A stretch of DNA of 64,000 nt from Aldrovandia affinis (Eukaryota; Chordata; Actinopteri; Notacanthiformes; Halosauridae), in the NCBI GenBank assembly GCA_029706075.1, contig JAINUG010000110.1:186001-250000 (forward strand), written 5' to 3'. This document shows positions 1 to 64,000 of this stretch, one piece after another. The notes under the pieces were generated by a model, which was given only the letters and a program-made list of their open reading frames with translations, did not search any database and was not told the origin of the DNA. Position 1 is the stretch's first letter, and every line of letters starts with the position of its first letter. The translations under genes and the position numbers were made by a program.

Positions 1-250
1 TTTTTCCCTTTTTCCTCCCAATTTAGTAGCCAATTGCACCATCTATCCCCCTCTTGTACTACAAGCTCGCTGTCGTAGTTCTGGGACCGGCAGTGACAAA
101 GGCGACGTACCGCCTTCTCCGAGACAGAACTCGCCAAGCCGTTGACCGTAGCTCCAGTACACACAGAGCCACTCTTGTATGCAGTGAGCTCATGCCGGCC
201 TCCTGCACTGCGGGCGAGTGCCTTTACCATTGCTCCACCCAGGGGCCTGT
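1..250 (-). mobile_element. tRNA-derived SINE, 3' end cut by the window edge
   Basis: Read on the minus strand, a tRNA-like head (CCTGGGTGGAGCAATGGTAA...) is followed by a GC-rich body and the tail CTACTAAATTGGGAGGAAAAA running to position 1. The AAATTGGGA plus poly-A tail matches the copy at 47910-48330. Confidence 0.6.
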
Positions 251-429
251 GCTGTCCCCTTTTTAGAGAAGCATTTAGGGAAGTTCCATAGAAGCTGTGA
301 AAATTGTTCACAGAAATTATAATTCAGAGTAATTGGTGAATTGCATGGTGCAGTATATGAAAGCACTACTGTTAGTAAAGTTTTGCTGAACTCTGTGCAT
401 GGTGACATTGGTCACACGGCTCAGTGGCT

Positions 430-480
430 GATGGGGATGAGGATGGGGATGGGGAGGGGGGGTGGGGGGTAGGGCAGGGT
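430..480 (+). other. G-rich tract with G-quadruplex potential
   Basis: Several runs of 3-7 G occur within 50 nt (GGGGATGAGGATGGGGATGG, then a G7 run and a G6 run). Quadruplex folding is a property of the base pattern; no function is shown. Confidence 0.5.
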
Positions 481-779
481 GTGATAGATGTTTGGGTCAT
501 CTGCTGGCGTCTAGACAGTTGAAATCAATTTTTCAAATTAGTGAAGGTTTCTCATGTGCATTCTCATAGCCCCCTTCGCACTCTCTAAACCCAATACGGC
601 ACCTAAACAGGACTAAACGAGGCTATCACTGCCAGCAATTGGCCTGTGAATAATTGACCGTCCTCTGCCCCCCCGCCCCAACCCCGTGCACTCAGACGCT
701 GTTTGTCATTGAGCAACCCGATCTGACTGCAGGCAGGTCGTTTTCCGAAAGTCGCTAGGGATGGCGCTGTGCCATCAGG

Positions 780-1313
780 GCTCGGGGGCCAGTGGAGACT
801 CACTGTAACAGACAGCGCTGTGGGATTCTCCATGCAAGACCTGATCGGGCCCTCTCTGCGATAGCAGACTGCTCTGTGGGACCTCGCCTCGTACGGAAAC
901 GCGTTTCGGACGAGGCTGCTGGGATACGGACGCAAAAGTGTTTGTGGCGCGTTCCTCAACACGAGGGTCGGACCCTGGAGATTCTGTGCGAGACCCGCCC
1001 GCACCTCCCGAGAGCCCTCAGCGTTTTGCCCAGGAGCGACGGCGCACTTTGGCTTGAGCTGAATGCTGGGGACGTGCCAGTCCTTCTACCCCCTCTAGCT
1101 TCGAGGAAAGGGGTGCTGCGAAAAGATCTAAACGAAACTGCAGCACGGGGTCCCGGTCCACTCGGGTTACCTCTCAGGCATGAGAAAAAACAACTCGAGT
1201 CAGCAAAGCCCTGCTCCCCGCTCTTATGATCCGAGAGCCGCCGCCACCACCGCCTGCATCTGGAATATTCCGCCCGAGGAAAGAGAGAGGATGATGCCGA
1301 CGCCTCTGAGCGA
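780..1313 (+). promoter_or_regulatory. CpG-rich block, possible FMN2 internal promoter and 5' UTR
   Basis: CpG-dense DNA (for example tcgcctcgtacggaaacgcg near 887) precedes the exon at 1314. No TATA box or initiator stands out. The density falls after about 1530. It could be the promoter of a shorter FMN2 transcript or a CpG-rich exon flank. The stretch from 251 to 780 shows nothing else besides the G-rich tract. Confidence 0.4.
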
Positions 1314-57267
<55,954 letters not shown>

Positions 57268-59180
57268 TGGAGCAAGCAGAGTTGGGGAAGGTTTCCTTTT
57301 TCTTTTCCTTTTTTTAAGACTAGACTTCAAGGAGACAGTGGCACAGGCGATTGAAGCAAAATTGGGAGGAAAAAAAGAAAAACTAACGACAGTTTTTGCA
57401 AACTCTTAGCACTTAGCCCGTCATTTTAATATGTGACATCTTTCTCTAAATGGCAATTCCCCCCCTCCTGTGCTGTGGGCATGGTCGCCTGCCATCTGAA
57501 CACCTTGCTTTGTTGTAAACACACATCGCTCTGATCGGAAGACCGCGTGATTGAGCCAACGCCAAACACTTGGAGGACTCCACAGGAGGGCTGGGACTCT
57601 GGAAGACTCTGGTTTGGCGCTTGTACGCCATAGATTGAAGAGCGGAGCACCTGAACCCTCCACAGCTGGCCAGTTCACACGCACACACACACACACACAT
57701 TGCCTGATTTGTTTATTTTGTCCAAACTTGATATTCTGATAACATCCTGTATTGATCTGCCAAAACTGTCCTATCTATTCAGGTTACTCTTTACCTTTAA
57801 AATCAACTCCAGCAACAGCAACTTTTTTTTTTTTTTTTTTGGTTAAAGCAATATAAAAGTGTGTCTGGTTCAAGCCAGTACGGAAACAAAAATGTGTGTG
57901 TGTCAAAAACATGTAAAATATGTGTATAGACGTATGAAAAGTGACCTCATTGTATTTTGTAATGGAGAGGGAGAGCGAAAACGTGACAAGCCTCAACGTG
58001 AGCTGCAGTACTTTGTTCAGGCTAACCCAGTCTAGATGGCAGTATAGCTGTTGTTATGATCATGGTGAAAGTAGCATTTTTTTTTTTTAACCAGGTGGTC
58101 AGATGCTTGTAATAATAGCTTGGCTACAACCCCCCACCCCCCCCCCCACACACACACACTACTTTAAGCCTCAGTTTTTAGCTGTAAGTACCCAGTCGAC
58201 AGTGGTCTCAATCTCTCAACATAGCATAACTTTAAAAGAAGGAAAAACAAATGCCATCCTGTTGTACAGTGCCATGAAGCCAACGCCGATCACCTCTGCC
58301 GCCTTTGCTTAAACGCATCCCGCGAGTTCAGACATCCCATATAAAGCTGAACTAAATAGCAGAGAGAGGGTTGGCCTTTCATTTCCTCCAGTGTCCAGTA
58401 GCCGGTGACTTTAAGCACCTCTGATGCTCCCTCGAACCCTCCAGCAGTCCCAGCCTCGGCGTCTGCGCTGTAATGAGAAGTAGCAGTAGACTCTCAGGCT
58501 GTACCTGAGTCCCAAAGCCAAAACCAAACCACGTTCAAGGAAATGTCTTTTTCTAACCAATTTCAAATCTGCCGAGAGCCATTGTGTGGGCATTTTTACT
58601 TCCGTCAACAAAAAAAACGCAACGGTTTGAGTGTCAAAAAATGTCAGTGATAATTCCCCGCTACCGAGCCAGTGAATTAATTGCACATGATTACATGGTT
58701 TCTGGTTCAAGGACATTCGTGAGACGTTCAGCTTTATCTTCGTTGGATCTTAGTCGTGAAGAACCAAGCAGGGTTGTGGTAAATCTGTTCCTACTGGATG
58801 GCAAGACCTGTGTGTTGGGTATCGAACCTGCAGTTTATTTGAGTGTCATGCTCTCCATGAAGATATACAAAGTAGTAATTGCATCAAAATTCAATACTTG
58901 ACTGGGTTACTTAGACTATTAAAAGATGCTATTCTATGTTTTTATCTATGTAAAGTAGTATTCAACTCTTTGTAACTTTCTTTTTCTTTCTTTTTTTGGT
59001 TTTACTTGTCCCAGCATGTTGGTTCTGTGCCCCAATCTTTTCATCACTAAACAGTCCTGGAGTTCAAGGTTTACCCCCATGTGCAATAAGTGTTTCTAAT
59101 TGGATTTTTGTTTTGTTTTGGGAAAATTTTAATTTATATAAAATAAACAGATAAATAAATTCAGTGTTTTATTGTACATT
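57268..59180 (+). other. FMN2: Predicted FMN2 3' UTR
   Basis: There is no further open frame after the stop, and the first AATAAA signals on this strand are at 59142-59147 and 59154-59159. They are followed by a T/G-rich stretch (cagtgttttattgtacattt), as expected of a cleavage site. The region contains a short CA run near 57680, a 19-T run near 57823 and a C run near 58131. The UTR end is inferred. Confidence 0.6.
59142..59159 (+). terminator. Tandem polyadenylation signals for FMN2
   Basis: Two AATAAA hexamers lie 12 nt apart in an AT-rich stretch with T/G-rich DNA just downstream. They are the first canonical signals after the FMN2 stop codon. Confidence 0.55.
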
Positions 59181-59989
59181 TCATGGACTACGTTTCACTT
59201 GAAGACACAACTGTCTTGTGGGCACCGCTGCTACATTTAAGTTTTAAGGTAGAACCACATTAAAATGAGACTCCGCTTCCCTATTTCGCGGTGGTCTGAG
59301 TGTTCTGTGATTTTGGCCAAATGAATACCATGAAAGGATGCCAATGTAATAGTGGATTATGTTTGAGTCCTAGGTGGAACAAGCTTGTAGTACCCTTAAG
59401 CAAGATACTTATCCTGAATTGTTTCACTTAATGTGATTGTATGATTGTATAAACATGTCAAATGCAAATTAATTCACCCAGAAACAGAATCTACTGAGTA
59501 AATTAGATGGTTATGATTCACAGCTGGCAGTAATGGTCAAAAGAATTACAGCAACCGAACAAAATATACACACTTTCAAGACGAAAAAAAAATCACGAGG
59601 GGGTATTTCTACATGAAATAGATTTAATATATAATTTCGTCTCTAGATATATATATTTATATATACACATTTTATTGTACTGTACCATAGTTTACTTTAA
59701 TAATCTCCTTTATGCATTCTCACTATAGTGATATCTGTGTGGCTTTCCGATCCACAGGTAGTCTGGGGCAGTAGGGGCTTTGAGGCCTGCCGTCTGGCTC
59801 TGTGCCGCTCTGTCCTCGGAGCTCAGTCAAGCAGGGCACGCTCTCTTATCACAGTCAGACTCATTAGGCGCTCCCCTATCAGTTTGGCACCGAGTTTGTG
59901 TCGCGTCTAGGCCCTCGGACTTAAAAACGAGAGTCGAAAGCCCGCCCCCGCGTCGCCAAACTCATCCTCACGGGCTGACCCGGAAACGA
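59181..59989. other. Intergenic DNA between the FMN2 and GREM2 3' ends
   Basis: It contains a SINE fragment (59288-59460), an AT-repeat-like stretch (59640-59670) and an alternative minus-strand AATAAA at 59676-59671. The remainder, which becomes GC-rich from about 59750, shows no gene. Confidence 0.6.
59288..59460 (+). mobile_element. Diverged V-SINE-type fragment
   Basis: GCGGTGGTCTGAGTGTTCTG, then a degraded B box (TTTGAGTCCTAGG), then GTACCCTTAAGCAAGATACT and TCCTGAATTGTTTCA match the central part of the copy at 26385. The 3' tail is lost. Confidence 0.7.
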
Positions 59990-60406
59990 GCTCCACTTCA
60001 ACGGAACTTTTATTTAATACATATATAGTGTCACGCAGTCGATGGCAAAATTGGTTTTGATGTTGCGAGCGAAGGATGAGCACAGAGAGACGGCCGGCGT
60101 GGCGTCTACAAATGGGGCGCCCTGCGTGTTCTCTTTCCCGCCAAGGCGTCCGTTCTTTATCCGGGTTGCGTGCTGGGCCGTCCCCGTTCGAGGCCGGCCG
60201 CGCACCCGGTCCCCGGACACCCTCAGCTTCTCGGATTCGCCGTCCCGTGTCGTCAGCCGGCACGCTCGTCTCTCCCCCTTCATGTGACAAAGTCTCGCTG
60301 AGAGCTCTCCTTTAAGAAGTGAAGCGGCTGGGCGCCAGGGCGCCGGGGATGGGGTTTGGAGGGGGGGGGGGGAGAAAAGGGGCCGCGGACGGAGGGGGCG
60401 CGCGCC
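59990..60406 (-). other. GREM2: Predicted GREM2 3' UTR (minimal form)
   Basis: On the minus strand the first AATAAA after the GREM2 stop is at 60014-60009. Another lies at 59676-59671. The stretch is GC- and CpG-rich with a G run at 60360-60372. Mammalian GREM2 has a much longer 3' UTR, so the true end may lie nearer to FMN2. Confidence 0.5.
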
Positions 60407-60907
60407 TCACTGCTTGCCCGACTCGCTGACGTTGACCGATATGCAGCGGCACTGCTTGACCCGCTGGATCTTGCGGTGCCGGAAGGGCGGCTGCAGGTCG
60501 GGGCAGTCCAGCTCCACGGTGAGCGTGGTGAACTTGTGCGGCCGGCAGAAGGCGCAGGACTGGAAGGACTCCTGCTCCTTCTTGATGTGCCGCGGGATGT
60601 AGAAGGAGTTGCACTGGCCGTAGCAGAAGCGGTTGATGACGGTGCGGCTCCGGCAGCCCTCCTCGCTCACCGTCTGCCGCAGCGGCTGCGTCTTGCACCA
60701 GTCGCTCTTCAGGTACTTCCGCTCCGTCACCACCAGGGCCTCCTGGCTGGACGCCAGCACCTCCTGCTTGCGCGTCCGTCTGTCCGAGGTGTTGCCGTTG
60801 CCCTTGTAGGGCGAGGGGATGGACCCCTGCGGTCGCTGCTTCCTGCACTCCACCACCCCGCACAGGACGCCTGCCAGCAGAACAGACAGAACAAACCGCC
60901 AGTACAT
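60407..60907 (-). CDS. GREM2: Gremlin-2 (PRDC), secreted BMP antagonist
   Basis: GREM2 is a DAN-family protein that binds and blocks BMP ligands (BMP2 and BMP4 among them) outside the cell. The frame is intact and gives 166 residues (human 168). There is a signal peptide at about 1-21 (MYWRFVLSVLLAGVLCGVVE), a basic N-terminal arm with IPSPYK, then EVLASSQEALVVTERKYLKS and the cystine-knot domain. Cysteines are at 71, 85, 95, 99, 118, 121, 135, 153 and 155, including RFCYGQCNSFYIPRH and KQCRC. NxS/T sites are at N39 and N159. The ending SVNVSESGKQ and VVTERKYLKSDW fit GREM2, not GREM1. I chose the Met at 60907 because an acceptor (tgctgtccccctttaag|G) lies directly before it. The frame stays open upstream to 60985, but that part is intron. 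As in other vertebrates, the whole coding sequence sits in exon 2. Confidence 0.97.
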   Translation of the reverse strand: MYWRFVLSVLLAGVLCGVVECRKQRPQGSIPSPYKGNGNTSDRRTRKQEVLASSQEALVVTERKYLKSDWCKTQPLRQTVSEEGCRSRTVINRFCYGQCNSFYIPRHIKKEQESFQSCAFCRPHKFTTLTVELDCPDLQPPFRHRKIQRVKQCRCISVNVSESGKQ

Positions 60908-61974
60908 CCTTAAAGGGGGACAGCAGAAAGAGAAATAGGTTAGCATTCTCAACAGGGTGGCCATAGCAGTGAATACAGAATCCATGCAGTCATTAGGGGC
61001 TGTACCATATATATATATTCAGGGCATAGGGGAGGGTCATTTGTTTTTACTGCAGTATACGCAAGTGAATGTTGGCAACCACAGGGGAGGGTCATGTTAA
61101 AAAAAAAATCAACTAGGGGGAGGGTTATGAGATTTGTTAGAACATGGTCAGGTTTGCTCCATGCCCCAGGGTACGGTCATGATTTAAGAGATGCAAGAGA
61201 TGGTTCTTTTAAGGTTCCGTTTTTTTTTTTTGTTTAGTTTTTTTAATAACATGTTTGCCTCTACCTAAACGTCTTGTAGACTTAGCACTTAACCCTAACA
61301 CAAATGCACTACCTCGTCCTTGTAGGACGGGTCAAGGGTCCAATCCTCCGGCAGGGCTGGAGGTCGTTAAGTAAGTAATTAAGGACTTTTCTTTTGAACG
61401 GGACCTTTTTACTGCTTTCGGAACAGTATGTGCAGTGTCGAGCCCTACTTCTTGGCCTCTCTAAGACCCCAGTGCAACATTATCCCCAGCTAACGGCCCC
61501 TCGCAGATAACCCCTCTGTTTCCAGCTCCTCACATTCTACCGCTGTCTCAGGACACGGGAGAATTACGTCTGCAGAGCCCGGCGGCGGGGGGCGGGGGGA
61601 TCGCAGCAGCTGATCTAGGACTCAAAGGGGTTATTCACGGTCATCAGGGTCTTTCATTGTCATGCCATGTCTGGCAGCCCCCTTCTTACCCCCCCACTTC
61701 TGCAGTGAACAATAATGTGATGATGACTCTGGGATTTTTGTTTTCCATCGTATTATTGTATATGACATTAATGGCCCCTGTTTTTTTGGTGTGCAAATTA
61801 GAGGCTGCGAATTCAATGATAAGTTGGTAGCTTTGCTATAAATAATACCCAAGGTCAGTGCTGCCTCCATCCATTGGGTATGTGATTTGATTTGTATTTC
61901 ATACTGACCTCTCACCTATTAAAGGAAAGCCATGACTTCTCCATCTTGGTTAGGAGCAAACGCACGCTACACCA

Positions 61975-62075
61975 CCAACCACGCACTACACCACCTGATT
62001 TTACTAATATGCTTGCTTCCTGGACCAAGGAGGTAAACTAATTATTCGAAATCAGGTGGTGTAGTGCGTGGTTGG
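61975..62075. repeat. Perfect 27-bp inverted repeat (47-nt spacer)
   Basis: The left arm at 61975-62001 begins CCAACCACGCACTACACCAC, and the right arm at 62049-62075 is its exact reverse complement. Outside the arms, ggagcaaa occurs on both sides as a direct repeat (near 61952 and 62074). This could be a small fold-back transposon or a recent inverted duplication. Confidence 0.9.
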
Positions 62076-62939
62076 AGCAAATACCTGCAGACACTGCGGA
62101 TCTCGACGCCTGGATTTGAATACACCCGGAGTAGAGCATTCTGCACTCAAGAGAATCCGCGTTAAATGCAGAGAAGAACCAGCAGGCCATGCCTCAAACT
62201 GGGAGAAGCCCCAGCGGCTGTTTGGTACCACAGGCTGATGTAAGATGGATGAGTGCCAAGGACGCCACCATTCAAAGAAGGTTCCGGGTGCACTGCTTAT
62301 CCAAAGGGGGAGAGAAGAGTCTACCTACGCTCAACCCTTGTTCTCCTGAAATAACTTTGCTATGGACTGGACTGTAGATGAATATCAATGCTCAATTATG
62401 ATTATGTGAGTATGAGGTCTACAACTGTTTTTTTGTGTTTTTTTTGGAATGAACAGCGTGTAAGAAAGGCACCGTATAAATAAAAGTTATTGTAATTAAT
62501 ATTATTATAATCTGCCCTACAAGGAAAAGGCCTTCCATACTAACTGTTGTACGAATCTTCAACTAAACTCCCTAAAATCTCCTTGTAAAACCAGCCTTTT
62601 CTCACCCTTCCTGAAGTGCTTCATCCTAGTATTCAGTCCTTAAATAAAGCAATGGAATTATATTAATGGTAATGTGAAGTGAAGTGTGGCACAACAATGA
62701 AATGTACAGTAAGGGCTGCCAACAGTTTAAACCAGAACACTCATTTATTTTGTAGCTACTCGGTTTTCCTTTTTTTAAGAGGAGAGGGAAATTAATCTAT
62801 TGTCTGAAGTTAAAATTGACTTAATTGAGCAATTACTTTTATTCGCTGTTTTGTCAGTTATAAAAACGTAGGTAAACATGAGCGTTAATCAGACGGGGTG
62901 CTTTAAATCCCGGTAAGGAGAAAGGGAAGTACATTTTAT

Positions 62940-62978
62940 CTAGACTAAGTAAAGTCATTAAGATTTTGCTTAGTCTAG
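62940..62978. repeat. Short hairpin (10-bp perfect stem)
   Basis: CTAGACTAAG at 62940-62949 pairs with CTTAGTCTAG at 62969-62978. Five more pairs inside, two of them G-U, extend the stem to about 15. No promoter or known RNA family is recognised. Confidence 0.6.
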
Positions 62979-64000
62979 TCATGAGCTGTACTGTAGACAC
63001 GTAAACATATTTCTCAGGACTGCATGAATCATATTAGTAGATATTATTACCAACGCACAGTGTTTCAGTGTTAAGCTTGGAGACTACCATACTTGTGTGT
63101 GATGCTGACAAAACAACTGCGCCCCCACCCCACATCCCTCCCCTCCCTCGGTTGTGGGAAAAGATCCATTCCACGGGGTCAGCAAACCCTTAGAGCTTTC
63201 CACCATTTCAAATAGTTTCCTCCAAGGACAGGAAGAGACAGATTAAGTTTAATTTGTCACTTTGTCAAGCTCAGCAGGAACAATGCGTCTGCGCTGAGAT
63301 GCTTTTTAACTGGAAATCGAGGGAACGTTGTCAGTCGGATGAGCACATTTGACGCAGATGTGTGGAACAGAGATAAATGCAGAATGGCGCTGTCGGCGGA
63401 TTGGCACGATCTTCACATACTGCCCTCCTGCCTTCCTCTGCCATCCCTCTCTCATACTCCTTACACCCATTTGTTTGTTCAATGTTTATTTTGATCTATG
63501 GGAAAGTGTTTCCTGCAAATAGTCTTAATGGTAATTGTTTCTGGGAAGAGTCTTTCTCAAGAACTACATAACAACCTCATAAGTACTAAATATTGGCTTT
63601 ACCATGACATATTGTACAAAGTGATGACATGTTAAGTGTCATGATAATTCCACATTTGACATTGATGGTGACATAACACACCCCTGAAAGTCTGTAGTTC
63701 ATTAAACTACCAATGTTTATGCCTGCTTAAAAATGCATCAATGAATATGGTTTTTTTGTTGTTGTTTTTTTGTATAGGACCCTTTGTATTAAAAAAAAAA
63801 GTGCTACCATGTAAATAAATATTGTCTGCTTTACATTACATTTCTAAATCTCTTGTTGAGTGTTGTGCTATCTGTGGGGTAGCCCTAGTTTATTGCACCA
63901 CAGAAGTGGTTGTAAGAGTCTGCAGCTTTAATGAAAGTGTCATATTATGGAGCCCACAGGAATCCCCGATGCAGCCTGTGTATCTTGAAAGGAGACACCC

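Larger units (their letters stand above)
60909..64000 (-). other. GREM2: GREM2 intron 1 (part)
   Basis: The sequence runs from the exon 2 acceptor to the window edge. It holds three imperfect copies of aggggagggtcat (61028, 61084, about 61117), a perfect 27-bp inverted repeat (61975-62075), a small hairpin (62940-62978) and scattered T/A runs. I see no coding exon. GREM2 exon 1 and its promoter are not in the window. Confidence 0.75.

Noticed and set aside
60356..60913. Long open frames overlapping GREM2 on the plus strand and in other minus frames
   Set aside because: They are GC-rich shadows of the GREM2 exon with no family resemblance.
60908..60985. N-terminal extension of GREM2 upstream of the Met at 60907
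   Set aside because: The frame stays open, but a polypyrimidine tract and AG lie directly before the Met, and the signal peptide begins at that Met as in other gremlins.

Overview
The window is vertebrate nuclear DNA, most likely from a ray-finned fish. Two lines of evidence support this. Split genes with GT-AG introns encode proteins I recognise as formin-2 (FMN2) and gremlin-2 (GREM2). The introns carry Tc1/mariner transposons and tRNA-derived SINEs with the tail AAGTCGCTTTGGATAAAAGCGTCTGCTAAATG (in two halves), which is typical of fish V-SINE-like families. I cannot name the species.

Layout. Positions 1-1230 hold a truncated SINE, a G-rich stretch and a CpG-rich block. Positions 1314-57267 (+) hold the 3' part of FMN2: 18 coding exons covering a basic N-terminal segment, an acidic 12-nt microexon, a coiled coil, the proline-rich FH1 region (one exon, 6984-8042), the FH2 domain (12 exons from 8685 to about 56720) and the C-terminal Spire-binding tail. 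The large FMN2 first exon known from mammals is not here. The exon at 1314-1526 could be an internal exon or the first exon of a shorter transcript. Positions 57268 to about 59180 look like the FMN2 3' UTR, with two AATAAA signals. On the other strand, 60407-60907 (-) is the whole GREM2 coding sequence in one exon, with a predicted 3' UTR below it; 60909-64000 is GREM2 intron 1.

FMN2 and GREM2 are convergent, with 3.1 kb between stop codons. This mirrors the paralogous FMN1-GREM1 pair, where gremlin enhancers lie inside the formin gene. The FMN2 introns here are therefore reasonable places to look for GREM2 regulatory DNA. The two products do not act in one pathway: FMN2 builds actin filaments inside cells, and GREM2 is a secreted BMP antagonist.

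The most notable observations are these. (1) Two apparent frame breaks in FMN2, both in short C runs, probably base-calling or assembly errors. (2) A 151-nt perfect TC repeat serves as the polypyrimidine tract of an FH2 exon and forces an unusually distant branch point. (3) A 12-nt microexon. (4) A perfect 27-bp inverted repeat in GREM2 intron 1. (5) A CpG-rich island inside an FMN2 intron. (6) Several fold-back and Tc1-type elements. I found no bacterial-type system, no CRISPR array, no recognisable virus-derived gene and no clearly new protein-coding gene.
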